A stretch of 9,198 nt of DNA from JALUUH01 sp964636675 (lineage in GTDB: Bacteria > Pseudomonadota > Gammaproteobacteria > S012-40), in assembly GCA_964636675.1 (NCBI GenBank), contig CAZWUO010000156.1, forward strand, positions 1-9,198, given 5' to 3'. Made by a program: the position numbers and the translations under genes. The notes under the pieces were generated by a model, which was given only the letters and a program-made list of their open reading frames with translations, was not told the origin of the DNA and searched no databases. How positions within the stretch are numbered: the stretch's first letter is position 1; each line of letters begins with the position of its first letter. Below are positions 1 through 6,978 of the stretch, one piece after another.

Positions 1-612
1 CCACCGGTAAAACCAGACCCTGAGTTTGTGTCGATTCGACCTATTGTTTCTGTTCCACCACCCTCTGATAATGGCGGAATTTATCAACCAGGATTTGGCA
101 TAAGTTTATTCTCCGATGTGTCCGCAAAACGCGTAGGCGATGTTATTACCGTGGTCTTAGATGAAGATACGAATGCAACCAAGAAATCATCAACGACGAC
201 ATCCAAGGAAAGTTCGGCGAATACCGCATTACCTACCTTATTTGGTCGTGCGCTACCGATACCGGGAGGTGGCGCTTTGGCGGGTGTTGAATCGGGCAGT
301 GATTTTAAGGGTCAAGGCGATTCATCACAAAGTAATCGCTTAACAGGTCGGATAACGGTGACGGTTTCTGAGGTATTGCCGAATGACTACTTAGTGGTGC
401 AAGGTGAAAAAAGACTTACCTTAAATCAAGGCAGTGAGCATATTAAGTTTTCTGGCATCATACGACCTGCCGATATAAAAGCGGATAATACGGTATTGTC
501 AGTGAATGTCGCTAATGCGCAGATTATCTATGGCAGTAGTGGTGTGCTTGCGGATGCAAATACCCAAGGATGGATGTCACGTTTCTTCAATAGTGCGTGG
601 TGGCCATTTTAA
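1..612 (+). CDS. flgH: Flagellar L-ring protein FlgH (5' end outside window)
   Basis: FlgH is the outer-membrane lipoprotein that forms the L ring, which with the FlgI P ring makes the bushing around the flagellar distal rod. The frame is open from base 1, so 203 codons of the mature protein are visible and the N-terminus, with its expected lipoprotein signal and lipid-anchored Cys, lies upstream. Visible family features are a proline-rich linker, the segment NGGIYQPG, then SLFSDVSAKRVGDVITVVLD, the core TGRITVTVSEVLPNDYLVVQ, GEKRLTLNQGSEHIKFSG, and the typical ending GWMSRFFNSAWWPF. A GTG at base 28 could be taken as a start, but the upstream codons continue in frame (PPVKPDPEF) and a start there would remove the signal peptide, so it is internal. 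flgI follows 37 nt downstream, which suggests one transcript. The identification is firm. Confidence 0.95.
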   Translation, partial: PPVKPDPEFVSIRPIVSVPPPSDNGGIYQPGFGISLFSDVSAKRVGDVITVVLDEDTNATKKSSTTTSKESSANTALPTLFGRALPIPGGGALAGVESGSDFKGQGDSSQSNRLTGRITVTVSEVLPNDYLVVQGEKRLTLNQGSEHIKFSGIIRPADIKADNTVLSVNVANAQIIYGSSGVLADANTQGWMSRFFNSAWWPF

Positions 613-649
613 CGTTTCATTGAAAATATAGTTAGCAATTGGAATCAAT

Positions 650-1747
650 ATGAAATACAAATTAGTGATCTGTGGATTGTTATGTTTTGTTATGGGTGCA
701 GCACACGCTGCAAGAATTAAGGACTTAGCGTCTATCGCCGGGGTTAGAAGCAACCAACTCGTGGGTTATGGTTTAGTCGTCGGTTTAGACGGTAGCGGTG
801 ATCAAACTGCACAGACGCCTTTTACGGTGCAAAGCTTAAAAAGCATGTTAAACCAATTTGGAATTACTTTACCACCAAATGTTAGACTTCGACTAAAGAA
901 TATAGCTGCGGTTTCAATTCAAGCGACACTTCCTGCTTTTGCCAAGCCAGGGCAGAAAATTGATATTACGGTTTCTTCAATTGGGAATGCTAAAAGTTTA
1001 CGTGGTGGTAGTTTGTTGCTCTCGCCGTTAAAAGGCGCCGATGGAAAAATCTACGCAATAGCTCAGGGGAATTTAGTGGTTAGTGGTTTAGGTGCTGAAG
1101 GCGATGGTTCCCGAGTCACCGTAAATATTCCGAGCACTGGGCGTATTCCAAACGGGGCAACGGTAGAACGCGGAGTAGTGAGTGGTTTTCACAATGGCAG
1201 TAGTATATTGCTCAATTTGCATTCTGCAGACTTTACAACGGCTCATCGTTTATCCGAGGTCATCAATAATACCTTGGGGGAGGAGACTGCGCGGCCACTC
1301 GATGGTGTAACCATACAGGTTGCAGCTCCTAGAGATCCTGCGCAACGAGTATCGTTTGTTTCTGTACTTGAAAACCTGGAAGTAGATCCCGGTTCGGCAT
1401 CGGCTAAGGTTATTGTAAATTCCCGTACTGGAACCGTAGTGATTAGCTCCAATGTCACGGTGACGCCTGCGGCAGTGACCCATGGAAGCATGACGGTGCG
1501 GATTACTGAAAAACCGATGGTAAACCAGCCGGGTCAGTTGGCACAAGGTGAAACCGTGGTAACGCCTAATACGAATATACAAATTGAGCAAGAAAAAAAC
1601 CGCATGTTTAAGTTTGCTCCGGGTGTCTCATTGGATCGAATTGTTAATGCGGTCAACGAGGTTGGAGCAGCGCCCGGTGATCTCGTCGCAATACTCGAGG
1701 CATTGAAAGAGGCAGGGGCCTTACGTGCCGAACTGATTATTATCTGA
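650..1747 (+). CDS. flgI: Flagellar P-ring protein FlgI
   Basis: FlgI is a periplasmic protein that forms the P ring in the peptidoglycan layer around the rod. The product has 365 residues, the usual family length. Residues 1-20 form a Sec signal peptide (basic MKYK, hydrophobic core, AHA cleavage site), and the mature protein starts with the characteristic ARIKDLASIAGVRSNQLVGY and GLVVGLDGSGDQT. Other family blocks are SSIGNAKSLRGGSLL, VNSRTGTVVISSNV and the C-terminal EALKEAGALRAELIII. The two cysteines that form a disulfide in Escherichia coli FlgI are both replaced by Ala here (in VTPAAVTHG and EAGALRAEL), and the mature protein has no Cys, so ring assembly should not need that disulfide; this is common outside the enterics as far as I recall. 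The ribosome binding site is weak (GGA at 641-643). The next gene starts after an unusually long gap. Confidence 0.96.
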   Translation: MKYKLVICGLLCFVMGAAHAARIKDLASIAGVRSNQLVGYGLVVGLDGSGDQTAQTPFTVQSLKSMLNQFGITLPPNVRLRLKNIAAVSIQATLPAFAKPGQKIDITVSSIGNAKSLRGGSLLLSPLKGADGKIYAIAQGNLVVSGLGAEGDGSRVTVNIPSTGRIPNGATVERGVVSGFHNGSSILLNLHSADFTTAHRLSEVINNTLGEETARPLDGVTIQVAAPRDPAQRVSFVSVLENLEVDPGSASAKVIVNSRTGTVVISSNVTVTPAAVTHGSMTVRITEKPMVNQPGQLAQGETVVTPNTNIQIEQEKNRMFKFAPGVSLDRIVNAVNEVGAAPGDLVAILEALKEAGALRAELIII

Positions 1748-2044
1748 AAATTAATACTCTTTATTACTCAGCACTCGCAGAGTACCCGAGGGTTTTATCT
1801 GCGGATATTGCGGCGTAAAAAATATCTTACAAGCCATCCTGTGCATTATGTACTTCTACACCGGCGAAGGTTTTCCTATCACCCTAAACGAGTTGCCGCA
1901 TTTAGTTTTTAATAACCCCCAAGCTACAACGTTAGTAATCTGTAACTATTTGTTATATTTTGATAAATAGTGATTATTCAAGGTTGGCATGTTTGCTGAT
2001 ACTACTCTTATAGTTATGTAGAGAAACAGAAATGAGTAAGACAT
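1748..2044 (+). other. flgI-flgJ intergenic region, 297 nt, no convincing gene
   Basis: No start-bearing ORF with family character was found. The left part has short GC-containing palindromes just after the flgI stop (for example ACTC-gca-GAGT, then ACCCGAGGGT followed by TTTT at about 1765-1796) that could act as a weak terminator, and a 6-bp inverted repeat GATATT/AATATC (1804-1809 and 1821-1826). The right part is AT-rich and holds the palindrome at 1945-1971. A GCTGATAC box at 1995-2002 resembles a sigma-28 -10 element, but the nearest -35-like sequence (TCAAGGTT, 1978-1985) is only 9 nt away instead of 11, so I do not call a promoter. No sigma-54 GG-N10-GC pair with correct spacing is present. 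The size of the gap suggests separate transcription of flgJ onward. Confidence 0.6.
1945..1971. repeat. AT-rich imperfect palindrome upstream of flgJ
   Basis: The arms ACTATTT (1945-1951) and AAATAGT (1965-1971) are perfect complements. In RNA the stem extends to 11 pairs with two G-U wobbles around a 5-nt loop. It lies about 75 nt before the flgJ start. It could be an operator or a weak RNA hairpin. There is no T tract, so it is not a terminator on the + strand. Confidence 0.4.
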
Positions 2045-3136
2045 ATGAGTATCGCCAGCGCCCAAGTTGAATCTTATTATGAAACAAGTACCTTAGATAA
2101 TTTGCGCAGACGGGCACGCAGGGATCCAGAAAAAGCCTTAGAAGAAGTTGCGCGTCAATTTGAATCCATTTTTACCCGCATGATGTTGAAGTCCATGCGT
2201 GATGCAAATTTTGGTAATCCATTGTTTGATTCGGACTCAGGAAAATTTTATCAAGATATGTATGATGATCAGCTAGCAATGGATTTAGCAAAAAATGGTT
2301 CCATTGGTTTGGCGGACATTCTAGTGAAGCAGTTGAGTGGTAGTCCAGTATCGAGAGTTAGTTATAACCAACATTCCTCTTTTAGTCGTTACAAAGCAGA
2401 CGAAAAACCATCCGAGATCTTAGCAAAGCCCTTGCAGGTTGATATTAATAATCGATTACCAAGCCCGTATGAGCGTGGTGTTGCATCGCATACTGATTCA
2501 AAAATTGATGTGCGGGATGAATTCGAATTCAAAAAATATCAGGTTACTACAAATATTGCTGGGAATACGGGCAATCAAATTGAACTTGGTACTCCCAAAA
2601 AATTTGTGCAGTCACTTTGGGTTTATGCAGAACGTGCTGGCAAGGAATTGGGCGTTCAACCACAAGCGTTATTAGCACAGGCCGCATTGGAAACCGGTTG
2701 GGGAAAATATGTGATCAATAACAAAGATGAAAAAAACTCACATAATTTATTCAACATCAAGGCAGATAAAAGATGGGGCGGTGATTCGGTGACTAAAATA
2801 ACATTGGAGTATGAGTCCGGAATAGCAAAAAAAGAACAAGCTAAATTTCGCTCGTATGATAGTTTTGCGGAAAGTTTTTCCGACTATGTGAGTTTCATAA
2901 AGACCAGCCCACGTTACCAAAATGCACTTAATGCTAGCGGGAATTCTGCAGCCTATTTTTCGGAGCTGCAGCGTGCTGGGTATGCGACGGATCCACATTA
3001 TGCGGGAAAAATACAGCGAATAATGAATGCTAAACCTATGCTGGAAGCGGTGCAAGAAACTGTACAAGAAGCTATGACACAGCTACCAACCACAAAAATC
3101 GCAAAAATAGATGGTTTGTCCGCACAAGCGCATTAG
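2045..3136 (+). CDS. flgJ: FlgJ: rod-binding scaffold with C-terminal GH73 muramidase
   Basis: FlgJ is exported to the periplasm, caps the growing rod, and its C-terminal domain cuts peptidoglycan so the rod can pass. The product has 363 residues. Residues about 25-100 are the rod-binding domain (EKALEEVARQFESIFTRMML, then SGKFYQDMYDDQLAMDLAK). Residues about 100-180 form a low-complexity linker. Residues about 183-332 are the glucosaminidase/GH73 domain, with ALLAQAALETGWGKYV carrying the predicted catalytic Glu216, then SHNLFNIKADKRWGG, EYESGIAKKEQAKFRSY and the terminal AGYATDPHYAGKI. The two-domain form is typical of Gamma- and Betaproteobacteria. There is no signal peptide, as expected for export through the flagellar type III system. 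The ATG at 2045 is the only usable start, because an in-frame TGA lies at 2033. Its ribosome binding site is poor, and a 12-codon ORF in another frame (2032-2070) overlaps the start. Confidence 0.96.
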   Translation: MSIASAQVESYYETSTLDNLRRRARRDPEKALEEVARQFESIFTRMMLKSMRDANFGNPLFDSDSGKFYQDMYDDQLAMDLAKNGSIGLADILVKQLSGSPVSRVSYNQHSSFSRYKADEKPSEILAKPLQVDINNRLPSPYERGVASHTDSKIDVRDEFEFKKYQVTTNIAGNTGNQIELGTPKKFVQSLWVYAERAGKELGVQPQALLAQAALETGWGKYVINNKDEKNSHNLFNIKADKRWGGDSVTKITLEYESGIAKKEQAKFRSYDSFAESFSDYVSFIKTSPRYQNALNASGNSAAYFSELQRAGYATDPHYAGKIQRIMNAKPMLEAVQETVQEAMTQLPTTKIAKIDGLSAQAH

Positions 3137-3148
3137 TGAGCGAATATT

Positions 3149-3160
3149 AGGAGTATACGA
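3149..3160 (+). promoter_or_regulatory. Strong Shine-Dalgarno not belonging to flgK
   Basis: AGGAG at 3149-3153 sits 7 nt before the ATG at 3161. That ATG is in a different frame from flgK and opens the 16-codon mini-ORF. flgK has its own site, GGGAG at 3201-3205, 7 nt before its ATG at 3213, so the upstream site is otherwise unexplained. Confidence 0.5.
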
Positions 3161-3211
3161 ATGATGAAATTTATCATAAATTGCGCAACTCCATGGGTTC
3201 GGGAGCCGTAA
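3161..3211 (+). CDS. Putative 16-codon leader ORF coupled to flgK
   Basis: The ORF encodes MMKFIINCATPWVREP and starts 24 nt after the flgJ stop behind a canonical AGGAG at 7-nt spacing. Its TAA stop (3209-3211) is one nucleotide before the flgK ATG, and the flgK ribosome binding site lies inside it. This geometry fits translational coupling, where ribosomes ending on the mini-ORF re-initiate on flgK. I recognise no family, and the peptide is too short to judge by composition. A similar mini-ORF precedes flgL. It may be a chance ORF, since stop-N-ATG arrangements arise easily in short gaps. Confidence 0.3.
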   Translation: MMKFIINCATPWVREP

Positions 3212-3212
3212 T

Positions 3213-5210
3213 ATGTCGGATGGAGACATACTCAGTATTGGTGCTTCAGGTTTAAAGGCGTTTCAACGTTCCCTGAATACTATCGGTAATAATATATCGA
3301 ATGTCAATACGGAGGGATATTCGCGCCAACGGGCGGTGATCGCGGCCAACAATGGCACACCTTCACCGGCTGGGTTTGTCGGCAGTGGGTCGCGCACAGA
3401 AACGGTAGAGCGCTTGTTTGATCAGCACGCCATTAACCAGGTTAGGCAACGAACTTCATCAACGGAATACTTTTCAGTATTTGGTGAGTTTGCGACGCAA
3501 ATTGACAACTTATTGGCTGATCCCGATGCTGGATTATCTTCTGCCATTACGGAGTTTTTTAAGACGGTGCAAGATGTGGCAGTAAGCCCTTCTTCATCTC
3601 CGGCGCGTGAAGGTATGATTACTCAGGCGCAATCCCTAATTGATCGATTTCAAACAATGGCAAATTGGTTTGATGATTTACGGAGTGCGGTTAATACACG
3701 TTTAGAGAATCAAGTTACCTCGATTAATTCTTTGACCTCTTCTCTTGCTGAGCTGAATCAAGAAATTGTCATCGCTGAAGGACTGGGGCAAGGGCAACCG
3801 CCGAATGCGCTATTAGATAAACGGGATGCATTAATTACCACCTTATCTGAATATGTCAATGTTACGGTGTTAGAGCAAGAAAATGGAATGCAAAATATCT
3901 ATGTCGGTGGAGGACAACCCATCGTACTTGGAACAACCTCTATGCAATTGGAAGCGAGTCAAATGGTTGATGATCCTATGCACTATGATATCAAATATAT
4001 TGATCCATCCGATCCCACTTCTAAATATTCGATTATGCAATCGTTGAAAGGTGGTGATATTGGAGCGACGGTGGATTTTAGAGATCAGATTTTAATCCCT
4101 GCACAAAACCAATTAGGTCGTCTAGCTTATGGCATCGCACTGAGCTTTAATCGCCAATACGAGTTAGGCATGGATTTAAACAATGTAGTTAATCAGCAGT
4201 TTTTTAACGAGCCTACACCGGATATGTTATCAAGTTTCGCGAACGTGGGTGGCCAGACATTATCCCTAACCCCGCTTGCTGCGACGCCAGCAAATATGAA
4301 TATCGATATCACTCAACTTGAAGCGACGGACTATGAAATAACTTACGATGGGGTAAATTATATTGCAAGAAATCTAGAAAAAAACACGACCACAACGATG
4401 ACGATAGCAGTTGCAGGACCACCGATTGATTTCAATCCTATGGATGGCTGGTATTTAAGCCTGACAAATACTCCGGCGGTGGGAGATACATTTTATCTTC
4501 GTGGAACCCGCGATGCGTCTCGCACTTTTGATGTTGCCATTACCGACTCAAATAGAATTGCCGCTGCATATCCGTTACGGTTAACCGAGGCAACTGGAAA
4601 TAATGGAACCCTGAACCTGAGTGCGACTTCGGGTGCTCTAGACACCATCATTCCAGAAATAACCGATATTACCGATGCCGGGCTGCAGAATACAGTATTA
4701 GTAGAGTTTCGCAATATAGCCGGTGGTGCAAGCCTACCCTATGCAGATGAATATCAAGTGGATGGGGGTGGTTGGTTGCCGTATAACCCCCTCGTAGCGA
4801 CGACGGTTGCCCTGAATGGTTGGAGCTTAGATATGCAAGGTCAGATGTGGAATGCTGATCAATTCGTAGTAGAAGGAAATATTGTGGGTGCGAGTGACAA
4901 TCGCAATGCGGCATTACTCGCAGGTTTGCAGACCCAGGGTACGATGAATGGGGGAAATTCAACCTATCAGGAAGTTTATAGTGGCTTAGTTGTTATGGTA
5001 GGGAATCGCACACAGCAAGCGGAAATCAGTTATGGTGCACAGAAAGCTTTGTTAGAGCAAGCAGTAGAGTTACGCGAGCGCATTTCGGGAGTGAATCTCG
5101 ATGAAGAAGCGGCCAACTTACTCCGGTTTCAACAAGCATACACCGCAGCGGCACAAGTCATCGCTGCGTCAGATCGAATTTTTCAAGCACTGCTGAACGC
5201 TATCAGATAG
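3213..5210 (+). CDS. flgK: Flagellar hook-associated protein 1 FlgK (HAP1)
   Basis: FlgK is the first of the two junction proteins between hook and filament. It is exported by the flagellar type III apparatus and assembles on the hook tip before FlgL. The product has 665 residues, longer than enteric FlgK (about 550) and similar to the long Pseudomonas-type proteins. The N-terminal rod/hook signature is clear (GASGLKAFQRSLNTIGNNIS, then NVNTEGYSRQ, residues about 10-39). The C-terminal D0 helix closes the protein (NLDEEAANLLRFQQAYTAAA, then QVIAASDRIFQALLNAIR, residues 628-665). Between them are coiled-coil-forming D1 segments (TRLENQVTSINSLTSSLAEL, PPNALLDKRDALITTLSEYV) and a variable central region of roughly residues 330-570 that should form the exposed domains. 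The start has GGGAG at 3201-3205, and an in-frame TAA at 3177 excludes an upstream start. There is no Cys and no signal peptide. Confidence 0.96.
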   Translation: MSDGDILSIGASGLKAFQRSLNTIGNNISNVNTEGYSRQRAVIAANNGTPSPAGFVGSGSRTETVERLFDQHAINQVRQRTSSTEYFSVFGEFATQIDNLLADPDAGLSSAITEFFKTVQDVAVSPSSSPAREGMITQAQSLIDRFQTMANWFDDLRSAVNTRLENQVTSINSLTSSLAELNQEIVIAEGLGQGQPPNALLDKRDALITTLSEYVNVTVLEQENGMQNIYVGGGQPIVLGTTSMQLEASQMVDDPMHYDIKYIDPSDPTSKYSIMQSLKGGDIGATVDFRDQILIPAQNQLGRLAYGIALSFNRQYELGMDLNNVVNQQFFNEPTPDMLSSFANVGGQTLSLTPLAATPANMNIDITQLEATDYEITYDGVNYIARNLEKNTTTTMTIAVAGPPIDFNPMDGWYLSLTNTPAVGDTFYLRGTRDASRTFDVAITDSNRIAAAYPLRLTEATGNNGTLNLSATSGALDTIIPEITDITDAGLQNTVLVEFRNIAGGASLPYADEYQVDGGGWLPYNPLVATTVALNGWSLDMQGQMWNADQFVVEGNIVGASDNRNAALLAGLQTQGTMNGGNSTYQEVYSGLVVMVGNRTQQAEISYGAQKALLEQAVELRERISGVNLDEEAANLLRFQQAYTAAAQVIAASDRIFQALLNAIR

Positions 5211-5222
5211 AGGGCCATTTAT
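5209..5222 (+). promoter_or_regulatory. Shine-Dalgarno overlapping the flgK stop, serving a mini-ORF
   Basis: AGAGGG (5209-5214) overlaps the last two bases of the flgK TAG and lies 8 nt before the ATG at 5223, which opens a 17-codon ORF rather than flgL. flgL has its own GAGGA at 5264-5268. Confidence 0.4.
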
Positions 5223-5276
5223 ATGCAGAAGATCACAATATCGTTACTTAAAAAATATTCCTTGAGGAAAGCATAA
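5223..5276 (+). CDS. Putative 17-codon leader ORF coupled to flgL
   Basis: The ORF encodes MQKITISLLKKYSLRKA, a short basic peptide of unknown function. It starts 12 nt after the flgK stop with AGAGGG at good spacing, and its TAA (5274-5276) is one nucleotide before the flgL ATG. It fills nearly the whole flgK-flgL gap and covers the flgL ribosome binding site, so its translation would keep ribosomes on the message and could unfold the flgL start. It repeats the layout seen before flgK, although the two peptides do not resemble each other. That favours a role for the act of translation, if there is one, over a role for the peptide. Confidence 0.3.
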   Translation: MQKITISLLKKYSLRKA

Positions 5277-5277
5277 C

Positions 5278-6615
5278 ATGAGAATATCTACCTATATGAT
5301 GACCCAGAATTCTCTCAACTCAATGTTAGAACAGCAAACCAGTTTGAGCCAAGTACAGTTGCAGATTTCAACGGGAAGACGAATAGTTGCTCCGTCTGAT
5401 GATCCTTATGGTTCATCGCGTTCGCTAAATCTGAACGAAGCCATTAGTATTAATGAGAAGTATTCAGTCAATGGGGATTTTGCAGATATCCGATTGTCGA
5501 CCACGGAATCTGCAATGGACGGCCTAACGGTCGCCTTGCAACGTGTCCGCGAGCAAATGATTTATGGAAGTAATGATGCGTTAAATGCAGAGAGTAGAAA
5601 GGCGATTCGCGAAGAGGTGGTGCAATTGCTTGATCAAATACTCGATCTCGCGAATACTACGGACAGCAGCGGTGAATATTTATTTTCGGGTTATCAAGGA
5701 AATAAAAAACCCTTTGCACCTGATGGTGCAGGTAATTTTTTATACTCGGGTGATGACGGGCAACGGTATGTGCGAATCGGAACCGCAACTGAGGTTGCTG
5801 TGTCCGACTCAGGAAAAGATGTATTCATGGATATCATGAATGGCAATGGCGTATTTAGAAGCTCGCAAGATATCACTAACACCGGCAGTGGCGTTATTGG
5901 CCCAGGATCAGTGACGGGTGTTTACCTACCTTATAATTACCAGGTCAAGTTTTTGCCTCCTTCATCAGGTTTAGTGACAGCTCCGCAAGAATACTATGTG
6001 GTGAATACCGATACCTTAGAAGTGATTGCCGCAGGTTCAGGTACTGCGGCTTCGGGGTCGGGCGGGGTGTATGCGAATGAAGCTGCTTTTCTCGCAGCTG
6101 TTGGTGGTGGAACAGATACTGGCATACCCTATGAAAGTGGTGCGGCTATTCAGGGGCTTGATTTAGATGGAATGTTGGTTGAGTTAATCGGTGAACCGGA
6201 TGGTGGAACCGTTGCAGCGACACCGCAAGATGTATTCAATATCGCGCCGAGTGAACATCAAAATATTTTTGCTACGATTCAAACCTTCATTAATACCTTG
6301 ACATCCCCACAGACGTCACAGTCGGATGATGCCGCATTTCATAACGCAATGAATCGATCAATTATCGATATTGACCAAAACCTGAGCCGTATACTCGAAG
6401 TCAGGGCGCGCATCGGCGGGCGCTTGCAAACGGTGGGCCGGCAGCAAAATATTAATGAAACGTTTAATCTAGAAATGAAAAAAAATCTTTCCGATATTCA
6501 AGATTTGGATTACGCTGAAGCGATTACCAATTTGAATCTTCAATTGCAAAGTTTGCAAGCGGCACAGAATACTTATTCAAAAATTCAAGGTCTATCTTTG
6601 TTTAATTTTTTGTAA
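5278..6615 (+). CDS. flgL: Flagellar hook-associated protein 3 FlgL (HAP3)
   Basis: FlgL is the second junction protein. It sits on FlgK and forms the base on which flagellin polymerises, and it is exported by the flagellar type III system. The product has 445 residues, against about 317 in E. coli, and is close to the long polar-flagellum type. The flagellin-like N-terminus is present (MRISTYMMTQNSLNSMLEQQ, residues 1-20; QISTGRRIVAPSDDPYGSSR, about 29-48), followed by DLANTTDSSGEYLFSGYQG (about 123-141). The C-terminal flagellin-like helices cover about 331-445 and end in QSLQAAQNTYSKIQGLSLF. The middle (about 190-320) is glycine- and alanine-rich and variable, and probably forms the exposed domain that accounts for the extra length. 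GAGGA at 5264-5268 supports the chosen ATG. A candidate terminator downstream separates it from the flagellin gene. Confidence 0.95.
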   Translation: MRISTYMMTQNSLNSMLEQQTSLSQVQLQISTGRRIVAPSDDPYGSSRSLNLNEAISINEKYSVNGDFADIRLSTTESAMDGLTVALQRVREQMIYGSNDALNAESRKAIREEVVQLLDQILDLANTTDSSGEYLFSGYQGNKKPFAPDGAGNFLYSGDDGQRYVRIGTATEVAVSDSGKDVFMDIMNGNGVFRSSQDITNTGSGVIGPGSVTGVYLPYNYQVKFLPPSSGLVTAPQEYYVVNTDTLEVIAAGSGTAASGSGGVYANEAAFLAAVGGGTDTGIPYESGAAIQGLDLDGMLVELIGEPDGGTVAATPQDVFNIAPSEHQNIFATIQTFINTLTSPQTSQSDDAAFHNAMNRSIIDIDQNLSRILEVRARIGGRLQTVGRQQNINETFNLEMKKNLSDIQDLDYAEAITNLNLQLQSLQAAQNTYSKIQGLSLFNFL

Positions 6616-6675
6616 AAAACAATTGAAATTAGTAACCATATTTGTGCAAAAATTTGCCGTACTTGTTTTTTTGAC

Positions 6676-6701
6676 GGAAAAAACTTTCCTAAGATTTTTT
6701 T
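6676..6701 (+). terminator. Candidate intrinsic terminator after flgL
   Basis: The stem GGAAA (6676-6680) pairs with TTTCC (6685-6689) around the 4-nt loop AAAC, and a run of seven T (6695-6701) follows after TAAGA. The stem is short and has only two G-C pairs, and the T run starts five bases late, so the terminator may be weak. It lies about 60 nt past the flgL stop and before the predicted flagellin promoter, where an operon end is expected. Confidence 0.4.
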
Positions 6702-6773
6702 GTTTATCAAGGTTTCTTGTTTTTTATTATAAGTTTTTTACGCAAGTGTTTGTTTGTCTGAAAGATAAAAGTT

Positions 6774-6789
6774 TGGCAAACTCATTGCA
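6774..6789 (+). promoter_or_regulatory. Sigma-54 (RpoN) promoter of flagellin 1
   Basis: TGGCAAACTCATTGCA matches the sigma-54 consensus TGGCACG-N4-TTGCW. The -24 GG (6775-6776) and -12 GC (6787-6788) have exact spacing, and the flanking T, CA, TT and A are all correct; only the CG of the -24 block differs. The predicted start is near 6800, giving a leader of about 179 nt. No sigma-28 promoter of similar quality was found in this gap. Sigma-54 control by a FleQ/FlrC-type activator is known for some flagellin genes, such as Vibrio flaA. I could not identify an activator site. Confidence 0.7.
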
Positions 6790-6853
6790 ACTGTAATTGT
6801 AAGAGTAAGAGATAAGAGTAGATAAAAATTGTTCAGCGCAGTAAAACGTTTTT

Positions 6854-6898
6854 ATCAAAAGCTAAAAATTATTTTTTGTGAATGTTATGGCTTTTGAT
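6854..6898. repeat. Inverted repeat in the flagellin 1 leader
   Basis: ATCAAAAGC (6854-6862) and GCTTTTGAT (6890-6898) are perfect 9-bp inverted repeats separated by 27 nt. In RNA the stem can gain an outer U-G pair and an inner U-G plus A-U pair. It overlaps a 12-nt direct repeat with one mismatch, AAACGTTTTTAT (6844-6855) and AAACGCTTTTAT (6901-6912), which brackets it. It lies within the predicted 5' untranslated region, about 54 nt before the ribosome binding sites. Confidence 0.5.
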
Positions 6899-6952
6899 GC
6901 AAACGCTTTTATGTAAGCAGGTTGTTGCGCATGTTGAAAATGCTAAAACCGT

Positions 6953-6972
6953 AGTAGGAGAGCAGTAGGAGA
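6953..6972 (+). promoter_or_regulatory. Duplicated Shine-Dalgarno before flagellin 1
   Basis: AGTAGGAGA occurs twice, at 6953-6961 and 6964-6972, an 11-nt tandem period. The second AGGAG (6967-6971) is 7 nt before the ATG at 6979 and is the working site. The first is 18 nt away, too far for direct initiation. It could be a ribosome standby site, or, with its paired GGA motifs, a target for a CsrA/RsmA-type repressor. Confidence 0.6.
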
Positions 6973-6978
6973 ATAATT

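Larger units (their letters stand above)
6616..6978 (+). other. flgL-flagellin 1 intergenic region and long flagellin leader
   Basis: These 363 nt are AT-rich and non-coding. In order they hold a candidate terminator (6676-6701), a sigma-54 promoter match (6774-6789), three copies of TAAGAG (6800-6805, 6806-6811, 6813-6818) at the expected transcript start, an inverted repeat (6854-6898), and a doubled Shine-Dalgarno sequence (6953-6972). A 7-codon ATG frame at 6931-6954 has no good ribosome binding site and is probably meaningless. Confidence 0.75.

Noticed and set aside
28..612. GTG at 28 as the flgH start
   Set aside because: The frame is open to base 1, and starting here would leave no lipoprotein signal. 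The gene begins before the window.
1243..1591. Overlapping antisense ORFs inside flgI
   Set aside because: They lie wholly within a well-conserved gene, in two different frames, and have no family character.
1748..1910. Stretch of about 54 codons without a stop in the flgI frame after the TGA
   Set aside because: There is no ATG start, no ribosome binding site and no family resemblance. FlgI already ends with its normal C-terminus, and an open run of this length is expected by chance now and then.
6931..6954. 7-codon ORF (MLKMLKP) in the flagellin 1 leader
   Set aside because: It has no good ribosome binding site and ends 24 nt before the flagellin start, so it lacks the coupling geometry seen before flgK and flgL.
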